A stretch of 54,760 nt of DNA from an uncultured Chloroflexus sp. (GCF_937129525.1 NZ_CAKZNK010000144.1:1-54760); one strand, 5' to 3'; counted from the stretch's first letter, positions 1 through 7,782 are shown. Notes: a model not told the origin generated them from the letters alone. Program-made: numbers and translations.

Positions 1-121
1 CCTTCAAAAAACCAAAATCCCCGTGAGGGGATTGAAACGTGAATATAGGGGCGGGTTTTAAACCCGCCCCTACAGACGTTTCACTTTCAAAAAACCAACA
101 TCCCCTCACGGGGATGACAAC
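1..121. CRISPR. Edge of a CRISPR array: one full and one degenerate repeat
   Basis: Two 38-bp copies, at 1-38 and 84-121, share the lead TTCAAAAAACCAA, a CCCC-4-GGGG hairpin core and an AAC end. They flank a 45-bp spacer-like stretch at 39-83. The first copy has the ATTGAAAC 3' end typical of many CRISPR repeats. The second is degenerate (GATGACAAC end), as expected for a terminal repeat. The 4-base loop is GTGA in copy 1 and TCAC in copy 2, its reverse complement. The array would continue to the left of the window. No cas gene lies in the window. Confidence 0.72.
34..82. repeat. Imperfect inverted repeat filling the terminal CRISPR spacer
   Basis: The spacer is a near-complete hairpin. GAAACGT (34-40) pairs with ACGTTTC (76-82). 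Inside it, TAGGGGCGGGTTT pairs with AAACCCGCCCCTA around position 59. A palindrome of this kind resembles dispersed intergenic palindromes rather than a phage-derived spacer. It could be a small palindromic element inserted in, or captured as, the last spacer. Confidence 0.6.
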
Positions 122-185
122 ATTAGGCAGAGCCGTTGCAATGTAACTGCTCTATCCCTCTTTAACAAAGCCAGATCTGCTAACG

Positions 186-225
186 GACGACGTAAGGGCG
201 AATAATTATTCGCCCTTACGTCGTC
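186..225. repeat. Perfect 40-bp palindrome
   Basis: Two 20-base arms meet at 205/206 without a spacer. The left arm begins GACGACGTAAGGGCG and the right arm is its exact reverse complement. It may be a dispersed palindromic element or a bidirectional terminator. No T-run follows on either side. Confidence 0.8.
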
Positions 226-237
226 ACATCATCCCAC

Positions 238-358
238 CTCATCCGCCTCTCGTCTCGCTCGCTGGCCTTGTCCGGTCTCATCCGCCTCCCGTCTCCCGCT
301 CGCTGGCCTTGTCCGGCCTCATCCGCCTCCCGTCTCCCGCTCGCTGGCCTTGTCTGGC
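238..358. repeat. Tandem repeat, three units of 39-41 bp
   Basis: Units at 238-276, 277-317 and 318-358 each begin CTCATCCGCCTC and run through CTCGCTGGCCTTGT. The first unit is 2 bp shorter; the other two differ by one or two bases. Composition is pyrimidine- and C-rich on the plus strand. Confidence 0.85.
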
Positions 359-511
359 CTTGGCTCGTCGCCCCCCTCACCTGCCGCGGCCTGTCGTCCT
401 GCCGCGTCTGGACACTATGTAACCACTTGCTGGAGAAGCGGGTTTGGAACCCACCCCTCTGTATTGATGGCGAAACTGACAACTTGTCAAGAGCGCGGCA
501 GTGCTGTGACC

Positions 512-770
512 GCGCAACCTACAGCGCTGGTCGCCGGTTTCCCCTCGTCCCTCTGCGTTCTCTGCGCCCTCTGCGGTAGGATCCGCCCGCGCAACCTGCG
601 GCGCTGGTCGCCGGTTCCCCTCGTCCCTCTGCGTCCTCTGCGCCCTCTGCGGTAGGATCCGCCCGCGCAACCTGCGGCGCTGGTCGCTGGTTTCCCCTCG
701 TCCCTCTGCGTCCTCTGCACCCTCTGCGGTAGGATCCGCCCGCGCAACCTGCGGCGCTGGTCGCCGGTTC
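512..770. repeat. Tandem repeat, three units of 76-77 bp plus a partial unit
   Basis: GCGCAACCT recurs at 512, 589, 665 and 742. Each unit contains CGCTGGTCGC, CCTCGTCCCTCTGCG, CTCTGCGG and GGATCCGCCCGC. The array ends about 12 bp from the tenA stop, so it would lie in the 3' part of the tenA transcript. Its CCTCTGCGGT...GATCC core is shared with the 70-bp array at 6861-7158, so the two arrays belong to one family. Confidence 0.85.
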
Positions 771-782
771 CGGGCTCCCGAT

Positions 783-1436
783 TTACGGTAGCCATCGCTC
801 AAGCCGGTAGGCGCTGTCCCAGAACATCCATTCCAACCGGGAGGAGTGGATGAAGGCGGCGCGCATGCGTTCTTTGGCCGCTTCTGAAGCCTGTTCGGCA
901 ATTCGGTCGGTGAGCGCTATTGCTCGATCAACCCATTCAGCAAATTCCTGGCCAGCGTATGTGTCAATCCATTTCTGGTATGGGTTGTTTGGCGTGGCGC
1001 GGCGGTAGATGTCGTTGCCAGCTTCGCGGTAGATCCAGAAGCACGGTAGGAGCGCTGCCATTCCTTCTTCGTAGCTGCGCGTTGCCACGGTTGCCAGCAG
1101 AAAATTGGTGTAGGTGAAGCAGGCTGGCGCTTGTTGTCTGGTTGGCGCTGTGATGCCGAATTCTTGAAAGTAGGTGTGGTGTAAAGACCGTTCGACGACG
1201 GCTACTCCCTCAGCAAAGCGCGCAAACTGGATGACTGCCTCTTCATCTGGCGCGCGTCCGGCCATTGTTGCCAGAGCGCGGGCGAAATCCGCCAGGTAGA
1301 GCGCGTCTTGCTCCATATAGAAGGCAAATTTTTCTCTGGGTAACGTTCCTTGCGCTAGTTCGGTGTTGAATGGGTGTTGAATAATGGCCTGGTAGATGTC
1401 GGTGATCGCTGCCCAGAGTGTTTCGGTATAGCGCAT
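783..1436 (-). CDS. tenA: Thiaminase II / aminopyrimidine aminohydrolase TenA
   Basis: TenA hydrolyses the aminopyrimidine formed by thiamin breakdown to HMP, a cytosolic salvage step feeding thiamin pyrophosphate synthesis. The 217-residue product has normal family length. It carries the TenA active-site set at near-canonical positions: Asp44 (YMEQDALYLADF), Cys132 (LLPCFWIYREAG) and Glu202 (SRLEWMFWD). The ATG at 1436 is chosen because GGGAGGG stands 6-10 bases before it. A longer frame to 1517 would run into the untranslated leader. A TPP riboswitch and a strong promoter lie upstream on the same strand, so the gene is expected to be repressed by TPP. It stands alone, with no other thi genes nearby. 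Confidence 0.95.
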   Translation of the reverse strand: MRYTETLWAAITDIYQAIIQHPFNTELAQGTLPREKFAFYMEQDALYLADFARALATMAGRAPDEEAVIQFARFAEGVAVVERSLHHTYFQEFGITAPTRQQAPACFTYTNFLLATVATRSYEEGMAALLPCFWIYREAGNDIYRRATPNNPYQKWIDTYAGQEFAEWVDRAIALTDRIAEQASEAAKERMRAAFIHSSRLEWMFWDSAYRLERWLP

Positions 1437-1454
1437 GTTGTCCCTCCCGGTAAC

Positions 1455-1484
1455 TGCAAGCTCGCTGTCGCTGTTCGTTGCAGG
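1455..1484 (-). other. Possible leader hairpin between TPP riboswitch and tenA
   Basis: CTGCAA and TTGCAG form inverted arms about 18 bases apart, just upstream of the tenA ribosome-binding site. It might take part in riboswitch-controlled expression, but the stem is short and there is no T-run. Confidence 0.3.
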
Positions 1485-1558
1485 GACGCTGAAGCGCCGG
1501 GAGAGAGATGTTTCCACCCAGAAGCCGGATCGGGTATGCAGGAGAAAGCGGATTGTTG

Positions 1559-1644
1559 TTCCGATTTCCTACGCCGGTATTACCCGGATCAGGTTCGAGG
1601 GTACTCTCTCAGCCTCGCTATATTGGCGAAGCGCCCCTACGGAA
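1559..1644 (-). ncRNA. TPP riboswitch (THI element)
   Basis: Read on the minus strand the segment has the conserved TPP-sensor boxes in order: GTAGGGGCGC, then CTGAGAGAGTACCC, then GAACCTGATCCGGG, then TAATACCGGCGTAGG. The ends TTCCG and CGGAA can pair as P1. It sits about 120 bases upstream of the tenA start and 8 bases downstream of a promoter -10 box, which fits a 5' leader switch controlling thiamin salvage. Confidence 0.95.
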
Positions 1645-1652
1645 CGGGAAGA

Positions 1653-1681
1653 AGTATAGCGGTAGGGAACTTGATCGTCAA
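1653..1681 (-). promoter_or_regulatory. Sigma-70-type promoter of the tenA transcript
   Basis: On the minus strand TTGACG (1676-1681) and TATACT (1653-1658) are separated by 17 bases. The riboswitch starts just downstream. Confidence 0.75.
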
Positions 1682-1894
1682 GTGAAGATGAGGTTGTTGT
1701 AGACGCAGTTTGAGCTGTAGAGTCTGCCTGTCTGCGGTACAATATGGGTGCGATCAGGTTGTAGATAGAGCTGGACTTTACGCCAGATGACGGTATCTTG
1801 AGGCCGAAAGTTGCCGTCAGAGGGCGAGGTGCGCCGATCCTTGCTGTCATCGTCCGATGGTGCCGATGTTCGCCAGAATGGAAGGATTACTTCA

Positions 1895-2929
1895 ATGGCT
1901 GCTCTTTCGAAACGTGAACGAGTTGATGCTGCGCTGGCCGGTCAACCGGTTGATCGCGCGCCGGTGAGCGCATGGCGCCATTTTATCCCCGAAGAGTTGT
2001 CTGGTGCGGCGCTCGCCGAGGCGACAGTTGCCCATGTTCAGACGTTTGATTGGGATTGGATTAAGCTCAATCCCCGCGCTACCTATTACGCTGAGGCCTG
2101 GGGTAATCGCTACGATTTCGACCATTATGACGGGGTGTTGCCGCGCCTCGTGGACGGGCCGGTGCGCGCGGCGCCCGATCTGGGACGTGTCGTTCCGGTT
2201 GAACCAACTGCCGGCGTGTTTGCTGATCATCTCGATGCAGTTCGGCGCGTCCGGCGCGCGGTCGGTGATGTGCATCTGCTCCAGACGATCTTCTCACCGT
2301 TGTCGGTGCTGGCGTTTCTTACCGCCAGTCCTGGCGATCAGACGGTGAGCGTGGGATCCGATGCTGATATGGGCCATCTGCGCGCTCTGATCCATACCGA
2401 TCCGGCGGCAGTTCACGCTGCGCTGGACGCTATTACAACAACGCTGGCCGGTTACGCTGCCGCCTGTCTCGAGGCGGGCGCCAGCGGGATCTTCTTCGCC
2501 ATTGTGCGTCTGGCTAGAGCCGGGGTGCTGAGCGAGGCAGAATACGCTACCTTTGGCCGTCCCTACGATCTGCGGGTGCTGGAGGCGGCGCGGGAAGCGT
2601 CGTTCAATCTGCTTCATATCTGTGGCCCGCGGGTCTATTTCGATCAGGTGCTTGATTATCCGGTGCATGCGCTAAACTGGGCTGCGGTCGGTCAGCATAA
2701 CCCTGATCTAGCGGCAGCGCGCGCTCGGACGAACCTGGCGCTGGTGGGTGGAATCAACGAGACGGGAGCGCTGCTCCACGGTACGCCGGCAGAGGTGATG
2801 GCTGAGGCGGCAGCCGCGCTCGCGGCGGGTGGTACGACAAAGTTTCTGCTTGCGCCAGGGTGTGGAATGGCAATGCATACGCCGGTCGCCAATCTGATGG
2901 CGCTGCGCCAGGCGGTTGATCGCGCGTGA
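1895..2929 (+). CDS. Uroporphyrinogen decarboxylase / MtaA-like family protein
   Basis: 344 residues with the UroD-type TIM-barrel pattern: RAPVSAWRHF at 21-30, DWDWIKLNP near 52-60, GGINET near 285-290. His241-x-Cys243 (NLLHICG) and Cys323 (PGCG) match the H-x-C...C zinc-ligand pattern of the MtaA/MtbA methyl-cobamide:thiol methyltransferase branch. A methyltransferase-type function is therefore as likely as a haem-related one. The typical decarboxylase signature MRQAGRY is absent. The ATG at 1895 follows GGAAGGAT; an upstream in-frame start at 1811 has no such site. The gene is monocistronic. Its last 25 coding bases and stop are duplicated 69 bp downstream. The substrate cannot be told from sequence. 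Confidence 0.8.
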   Translation: MAALSKRERVDAALAGQPVDRAPVSAWRHFIPEELSGAALAEATVAHVQTFDWDWIKLNPRATYYAEAWGNRYDFDHYDGVLPRLVDGPVRAAPDLGRVVPVEPTAGVFADHLDAVRRVRRAVGDVHLLQTIFSPLSVLAFLTASPGDQTVSVGSDADMGHLRALIHTDPAAVHAALDAITTTLAGYAAACLEAGASGIFFAIVRLARAGVLSEAEYATFGRPYDLRVLEAAREASFNLLHICGPRVYFDQVLDYPVHALNWAAVGQHNPDLAAARARTNLALVGGINETGALLHGTPAEVMAEAAAALAAGGTTKFLLAPGCGMAMHTPVANLMALRQAVDRA

Positions 2930-3009
2930 TCCCGATTAACCAAGCGCGCACATGGACGCAGCGGATCACCCGGGCGCCAGGCGGTTGATCGCGCGTGATC
3001 CCGATTAAC
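2905..3009. repeat. Direct repeat duplicating the 3' end of the UroD-like gene
   Basis: A 36-bp sequence (GCGCCAGGCGGTTGATCG onward) occurs identically at 2905-2940 and 2974-3009, a period of 69 bp. The first copy contains the last codons and the TGA stop of the upstream gene. Confidence 0.9.
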
Positions 3010-3395
3010 GGCGGGATTGGGAGAGGCTGTGCCGCTTTTTGATCGCCTATCCCCTCTTGCAACCGGATAACCGATATGATAGGCTGGTGGTATCAAAAGT
3101 GATCGCAGGGCAGTCGATCTGGAGCGTTAGACTGGCGTTCACTGCAATCTGCTGCGACTTCCCCTTTGAGCGGTGCATAGCGGTTCGGCAACGATAGCGC
3201 AACCTTAAAACCTCCGAACCGTTCGCGAAGGATTGCGCGGCGTCGGTTTCCGAGCCGGGTAGGATCGCTCGCTGCGCAGCGTCGGCGAGATGCAGTCGCA
3301 TCAGCGCTGACCTGCGTTTCCCTGCCGTATCCAGGCCCGGCAGCGATGTGAACGATGTTACCGGTGTATCCAGTCGCAGCGGGAGAGATTCTTGC
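2930..3395 (+). other. Gene-free stretch upstream of the pectate-lyase-like gene
   Basis: Apart from the second copy of the 36-bp direct repeat, no gene, clear promoter or strong hairpin is visible. Open frames on the minus strand reflect the duplication and have no matching start context. Confidence 0.5.
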
Positions 3396-5072
3396 ATGTC
3401 TTTGTCGCGTAATAGTCGGATCAAACGGCGCTCTTTGCTCGCATTGATGGTATTGGCCGGTCTGTTCCTGGCGCTGGCCTGCTCCGCTTCACCTGACCAG
3501 GCGAGCAACGTTGCGACAACTTCGCAACCGCCTGCATCTACATCGGTCAGCGCAGAAACGGCACAACCGGCTTCTCCGATTGCGGAGCCTCGCAATCCTG
3601 CGCCTACTCAGGAGATTGCAGCGTCTTCGCGCCCCACCTCCACTCAGGTTACCAGTCCACCGCCAGCCTTTCCAGGCGCAGAGGGCTTCGGCGCTGCCGC
3701 TACCGGCGGTCGCGGTGGTCGCGTCCTGTACGTGACCACGCTCGATCCCGATCCGAAAGGTGAAATTCCAGGGTCGCTCAATTGGGCGCTGCGCCAGGAA
3801 GGGCCGCGCTACATTCTGTTTAAGGTGAGTGGCGTGATTCACGGACACGCCAATATCGTCCATGGCGATGTCACGATTGCCGGGCAAACCTCGCCGGGTG
3901 GCATTACCGTGCGCGGGATCGTGTGTGATGGTCGCTTTGCCCGCAATCAGTGCGATAACCTGATCATCCGGCATATCCGTTCGCGTCCGGCCTTTCACGT
4001 GGACGGCAACGGCAATGCGCTCGATGATGCGATACGTTTGGAAGGACTCCAGAACTTCATCATTGACCACAGCTCCTTTGCGCACGCCGGTGATGAAGTC
4101 GTGCAATTGAGCTGGGCGCAGCATGGGACAATCCAAAACTCGATCTTTGCTGAAACGGTTGGCGATAATGCCGCTTTTGGCGGGATGTTGTTGAACTATT
4201 CAGCGCCCCACCATCCGCAAGATTATCTTTCGATTCATCATAATCTGTGGTTTCGCCTGGGTGGAGCGTTGCCGGAAATCAGTTGCGCCGCCTCTGGCTA
4301 CCCTGATGAAACACCCAGCATAATCGGTTGCCAGGCCCATCCGCTCCGGCTGGAGTTGTCGAACAATTTGCTCTGGTCGCCGGGGATCAATATCTGGTAT
4401 AACCGCGAAATTGATGGCAATCCGGCCAATGGCGACTATGTGCTTCATCTGAATTGGGTGAACAATTATCTGGTGGCGCCAGCCGATTTTTCGTTCGGTA
4501 TGATTTTGCATAGTGTGTTGCAGGCGCCGCAGAATCGGTTGTATTTTGCCGGCAATCGGATGAATCTCTACCCCGATTATGCCGATTATGATCTGGCGTA
4601 TTGTTGTAATGATTTTTCTCAACCTGACAAAAATCCCAATACCGATCCGGGTGTTGCGACCCGCCTGAGCGAACGTCATCCTTTTCCGCCGATCACGTAT
4701 CGACCGGCGCAGGATTTGCCGGCCTATATGGTGGCGAATGTGGGCGCCTTTCCGCGTGACCCGATGGATCAGCGTTTCCTGACGGCAGTGGCAAGCGGTC
4801 AAACCGAATTTGGGATCGGATTTGAGCGACCAGGGGCGAATGATGCCTTTGCGCTGCGGTTCGACCCCGCTGCGCCGCCACCAGCGCCGTTGGACACCGA
4901 TAGCGATGGTATGCCCGACGATTGGGAAATGCGCCACGGCCTGGATCCAAACCTGCCGGATCACAATGGCATGCAGTTGTCGGTGAAGCTGACGGGGGTA
5001 GAGGGTTATACCAATCTGGAATGTTATCTGAACGAGCTGGCCGACGCGCTGGTGAGCAACGCCGCGCGTTAA
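3396..5072 (+). CDS. Secreted pectate-lyase-like lipoprotein (PL1-type)
   Basis: 558 residues. A basic N-terminus (NSRIKRRS) and hydrophobic stretch end in the lipobox LALAC, so the mature protein should be lipid-anchored outside the membrane. A Pro/Thr/Ser-rich linker (about 40-100) is followed by the start typical of pectate lyase superfamily 1 proteins: FPGAEGFGA, TGGRGGRV, VTTLDPDP, then ILFKVSGVI and repeated beta-helix motifs such as NLIIRHI and FIIDHSSF. The C-terminus has an Asp-rich calcium-binding-type motif (DTDSDGMPDDWE). It probably cleaves a polyuronide, but catalytic residues cannot be assigned by eye. The ATG at 3396 follows GGGAGAG; the frame opens earlier at 3348 without a ribosome site. 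It stands outside the glucan operon. Confidence 0.85.
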   Translation: MSLSRNSRIKRRSLLALMVLAGLFLALACSASPDQASNVATTSQPPASTSVSAETAQPASPIAEPRNPAPTQEIAASSRPTSTQVTSPPPAFPGAEGFGAAATGGRGGRVLYVTTLDPDPKGEIPGSLNWALRQEGPRYILFKVSGVIHGHANIVHGDVTIAGQTSPGGITVRGIVCDGRFARNQCDNLIIRHIRSRPAFHVDGNGNALDDAIRLEGLQNFIIDHSSFAHAGDEVVQLSWAQHGTIQNSIFAETVGDNAAFGGMLLNYSAPHHPQDYLSIHHNLWFRLGGALPEISCAASGYPDETPSIIGCQAHPLRLELSNNLLWSPGINIWYNREIDGNPANGDYVLHLNWVNNYLVAPADFSFGMILHSVLQAPQNRLYFAGNRMNLYPDYADYDLAYCCNDFSQPDKNPNTDPGVATRLSERHPFPPITYRPAQDLPAYMVANVGAFPRDPMDQRFLTAVASGQTEFGIGFERPGANDAFALRFDPAAPPPAPLDTDSDGMPDDWEMRHGLDPNLPDHNGMQLSVKLTGVEGYTNLECYLNELADALVSNAAR

Positions 5073-5089
5073 CAGGTCGCGCCCGCCTG

Positions 5090-5121
5090 CTGACAGCGCG
5101 CCACAATACGCGCGCTGTCAG
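5090..5121. terminator. Hairpin between convergent genes
   Basis: CTGACAGCGCG (5090-5100) and CGCGCTGTCAG (5111-5121) form an 11-bp stem with a 10-base loop between two convergent stops. No long T-run follows, so it is a likely but not classical bidirectional terminator. Confidence 0.6.
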
Positions 5122-5143
5122 ACCAGTTTGGAGCTATTACCCA

Positions 5144-6310
5144 TCAGCAGTACTCATATACTGCCGCTTCAAACGCTGCAAAGAGAGCAAGCGATTTGGG
5201 ATCAGCGAATGGCACGATCTGGGAGATATACACCCCGCCGATTCCGCGGCTCGGATCGATCCAGAAGTATGAGTTGGAGAGGCCGGCCCAGAAGAGACTG
5301 CCTGCCGATCGTCCACCGGGAACAGGTTCGAGATTGATGAGCCAGCTATAGCCCCACCCCTTCTTCACGCCCGGCAAAAACTCGATGTCATGCGAGAAGG
5401 CCGGTAACACCGAGGTCAATTTGGGGATGGTCAGGTCACCGATTGCATTGCGACACATCAGATCGACCGTACTGGCAGCCAGGACGCGCTGACCGTCAAG
5501 TTCACCGCGGTTGAGCACCATGCGAATGAAGCGGGCATAATCGCTCGCCGTGCTGTACAGCGCCCCACCTCCCAACTCCACTTCAGGCTCTTGCGGCAAT
5601 TCAAACTCCATCGGCGCCAGCCCGCCCTCAGCGTCCCGAGCGTGCATCGAAGCCAATCGCGCGCGCATATCAGGCCGAATCTTCATTGCGCTATCGCGCA
5701 TACCAAGCGGTTCAAATAGCGCCTCGCGCATATACTGGCTAAGCGACTTCCCACTCACCGCTTCGACTGCCATCCCGGCAAAATCGATACTGATGCCGTA
5801 TTCCCAACGCTCACCGGGATCGAACAGCATCGGCGTCGTCAATGCGCGCCGTTCACAACTGGCAGCGCCAGGGATACCCATCACCTGCTGGTATCTGAGA
5901 ATATCGGCATTCCAGAACTCGTAGGAAAAACCAGCGGTATGGGTGAGCAGGTGATGGAGCGTAACCGGCTGACGAGGTGGACGGAGGATCGGTTGACCGT
6001 CGGCATCCCACCCGGTCAGCACCTGCGCTTCAGCCAGCATCGGTACCCACTGACTGGCCGGACTGTGGAGATCGAGCTTGCCCTGTTCGACCAGTTGCAT
6101 TGCGCAAGCCGCTGTGATCGCTTTAGTCATCGACGCGATCCAGGCCACGGTGTCTACCGTCATCGGCGCGTCGGCAGTCAAATTGCGCTTCCCGAAGGCG
6201 CCTTCATACCGTGAACCATCGCGATCGACAACCACTGCAACTACACCCGGCACGTCACCCTGATCAACCGCTGACTGAAACAGATGGTCAAGTTTTGTCT
6301 GTAGCGTCAT
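5144..6310 (-). CDS. Serine hydrolase of the class C beta-lactamase / esterase family
   Basis: 388 residues. The active-site tetrad Ser60-Met-Thr-Lys63 (SMTK) sits in the usual place. Tyr171 (YGIS) matches the YxN position with Asn replaced, as in many EstB-type esterases, and a C-terminal WAG replaces the KTG box. This set fits a cytosolic esterase or peptidase-like hydrolase rather than a true beta-lactamase, and no signal peptide is seen. GAGGAAGAG precedes the ATG. The gene lies 71 bp downstream of the Rieske gene on the same strand, with a hairpin between. The substrate is unknown. Confidence 0.9.
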   Translation of the reverse strand: MTLQTKLDHLFQSAVDQGDVPGVVAVVVDRDGSRYEGAFGKRNLTADAPMTVDTVAWIASMTKAITAACAMQLVEQGKLDLHSPASQWVPMLAEAQVLTGWDADGQPILRPPRQPVTLHHLLTHTAGFSYEFWNADILRYQQVMGIPGAASCERRALTTPMLFDPGERWEYGISIDFAGMAVEAVSGKSLSQYMREALFEPLGMRDSAMKIRPDMRARLASMHARDAEGGLAPMEFELPQEPEVELGGGALYSTASDYARFIRMVLNRGELDGQRVLAASTVDLMCRNAIGDLTIPKLTSVLPAFSHDIEFLPGVKKGWGYSWLINLEPVPGGRSAGSLFWAGLSNSYFWIDPSRGIGGVYISQIVPFADPKSLALFAAFEAAVYEYC

Positions 6311-6340
6311 CGCTCTTCCTCATTTCTCATCTGAAACGGA

Positions 6341-6362
6341 GCAACCACACCATTGTGGTTGC
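6341..6362 (-). terminator. Stem-loop between Rieske gene and serine hydrolase gene
   Basis: GCAACCACA (6341-6349) and TGTGGTTGC (6354-6362) form a perfect 9-bp stem with a 4-base loop, 20 bp after the Rieske stop on the minus strand. A short T-rich stretch follows on that strand. It may terminate or attenuate. Confidence 0.5.
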
Positions 6363-6381
6363 AGAGATTGTCAGATACTGC

Positions 6382-6744
6382 TTATAGCTCGACGAATACC
6401 TCGCCATTCTCTTCGGTCACCGGGTAGGTCTGCAACGGGGTTGGCTCTTTGCCCATCGCAATCAGTGAGCGCGACCAGCCCGGCAGCGGCAGACCAGCGA
6501 CACTGTTCACCCAATCTAGATTTTTGCCGGTGATGAGATCAAACTTCGAGCCGTGCCACGAGCAGGTGAGCGTGCTACCTTCGAGTTTACTGCGGTTGAA
6601 AGGTAGATTCAAATGAGGACAACGCCCCTGTGCAGCGTAGACGGTGCCATTGATCCGGGCTGCGATGAGATTGACATTCTTGCCGGTTACCTCAACCAGG
6701 GTCGATTCAGGGAAGTCTGCTGAAACGCCGATCTTTATTCGCAT
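6382..6744 (-). CDS. Rieske-type [2Fe-2S] ferredoxin
   Basis: 120 residues, a soluble single-domain Rieske protein without a membrane anchor. The cluster ligands are Cys42-x-His44 (CPHLN) and Cys61-x2-His64 (CSWHGSKFD). The second box follows the ferredoxin style of dioxygenase and small Rieske proteins, so it probably carries electrons to a cytosolic oxygenase or reductase. The partner is not in the window. GAGGAGG stands ahead of the ATG at 6744. The serine hydrolase downstream is probably not functionally linked. Confidence 0.93.
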   Translation of the reverse strand: MRIKIGVSADFPESTLVEVTGKNVNLIAARINGTVYAAQGRCPHLNLPFNRSKLEGSTLTCSWHGSKFDLITGKNLDWVNSVAGLPLPGWSRSLIAMGKEPTPLQTYPVTEENGEVFVEL

Positions 6745-6860
6745 ACGTTTCCTCCTCTACCGGCTTGTGAGTGATAGTCGGTATTTTTATCGTAACATAG
6801 CTTTACAGAAGGGGAAAGGCGCGAGAGTGGTTATTGTCGCTGCGCGCGCGACGAAGATAA

Positions 6861-7158
6861 GGGAAGCGCGACGGCGCGCAGCGGAACATTCACGCCTCTG
6901 CGTCCTCTGCGGTCGATCCTGCCCCCAGCAGGGAAGCGAAACGGCGCCCGCCGAAATGCATACACCGCTGCGCGCTCTGTGGTTGATCCTGCCTTCAACC
7001 GGGAAGCGCGACGGCACCCGCCGAAATGCATACACCGCTGCGCGCTCTGCGGTCGATCCTGCCCCCAGCAGGGAAGCGCGACGGCACCCGCCGAAATGCA
7101 TACACCGCTGCGCGCTCTGCGGTCGATCCTGCCCCCAACCGGGAAGCGCGACGGCGCG
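6861..7158. repeat. Tandem repeat, four units of exactly 70 bp plus a partial unit
   Basis: GGGAAGCG recurs at 6861, 6931, 7001, 7071 and 7141. Units carry CGCTCTGCGGTCGATCCTGCC, and units 2-4 also contain CGAAATGCATACACCG. The first unit is divergent in its middle (AACATTCACGCCTCTGCGTC), and the last partial unit returns to the ACGGCGCGC form of the first. The CTCTGCGG/GATCC core matches the 77-bp array at 512-770. Open frames across it are artefacts of the stop-free unit. Confidence 0.9.
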
Positions 7159-7215
7159 CTGATGATGAAATGAGGCGAGAAGTACCCGGCGACTGAAGCC
7201 TGCCCTACACCTGGA

Positions 7216-7515
7216 TCACAAGATATACCCTCGTTTGCGCGCTACCTCTTCCTTGTGCTTGCGGAAGAGAATGTCGCGTTCGGTACCTTTGATCTCGCGG
7301 CTGTAGGTGGCTAAAATCCGATCAACCTCGGCATCAATCTCCTCTTCGATCTTGAGATCGGCGACAATCGCATCATAGATCGCTTTCACCCGCAAGGCGC
7401 GGCCATCGCTCGGACGTTGACCGGGCTGGTCGCGATAAGCCAGTAGCCCGCGCTCGGCCAGTTCGTCGTGCAGACGTTCGGCAATTCGACGCACTTTGTC
7501 TTCGCTTAGTCGCAT
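7216..7515 (-). CDS. DUF507 family protein
   Basis: 99 residues beginning MRLSEDKVRRIAERL, the conserved start of the DUF507 family. It is a small, highly charged, mostly helical protein with EEEIDAEVDRIL in the middle and a basic C-terminus. No catalytic motif is evident and the family function is unknown. GGAG precedes the ATG by 8 bases. It is monocistronic, with the tandem array downstream and the large glucan operon diverging upstream. Confidence 0.88.
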   Translation of the reverse strand: MRLSEDKVRRIAERLHDELAERGLLAYRDQPGQRPSDGRALRVKAIYDAIVADLKIEEEIDAEVDRILATYSREIKGTERDILFRKHKEEVARKRGYIL

Positions 7516-7695
7516 CGCGCACTCCGGCAGTAATTAGTGTCGGTCAATTTCTCTGTTCATTGTACATCAAGTCGAGCGGCCCGGTCGATGTGGCTGCCGG
7601 TTACGGACGATCTACCCGCAGTGATTCTTCCCCGGTTCCCCTTACAGCCTGCCTGATTGCTGAAGAGAGCACAAAACACCAATCTTTCGTTGGAA

Positions 7696-7707
7696 TGAAA
7701 CATTTCA
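7696..7707. promoter_or_regulatory. LacI-type operator O1
   Basis: TGAAACATTTCA matches the perfect operator at 7877 except for one base. It lies 84 bp upstream of the -35 box, so looping between operators is possible. Confidence 0.6.
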
Positions 7708-7747
7708 TGCTATAACGGCAAACCATGCGATCGACAACGATTCAATA

Positions 7748-7782
7748 GTTTCACACTCATTAGTTACGAGTGAAACGTTACA
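7748..7782. promoter_or_regulatory. LacI-type operator O2 with flanking inverted repeat
   Basis: TGAAACGTTACA at 7771-7782 is one base off the palindrome and ends 9 bp before the -35 box. GTTTCAC (7748-7754) and GTGAAAC (7770-7776) form a wider inverted repeat around it. Confidence 0.6.

Larger units (their letters stand above)
122..782. other. Gene-free repeat-rich region
   Basis: No convincing gene is visible between the CRISPR edge and tenA. The stretch holds a perfect 40-bp palindrome and two tandem arrays (listed separately) joined by short non-repetitive DNA at 359-511. Open frames here exist on both strands because the tandem units contain no stops. They translate to low-complexity Arg/Gly/Ala/Pro repeats. 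Confidence 0.7.

Noticed and set aside
377-901. Long minus-strand open frames (174 and 102 codons) through the 77-bp tandem array
   Set aside because: They translate the stop-free repeat unit into Arg/Gly-rich low-complexity sequence and overlap the end of tenA.
2692-3096. Minus-strand frame across the duplicated 36 bp
   Set aside because: The repeat in the translation only mirrors the DNA duplication, and most of it is antisense to the UroD-like gene.
6787-7173. Open frames on both strands in the 70-bp array
   Set aside because: The period is 70, not a multiple of three, and frames persist only because the unit lacks stops.
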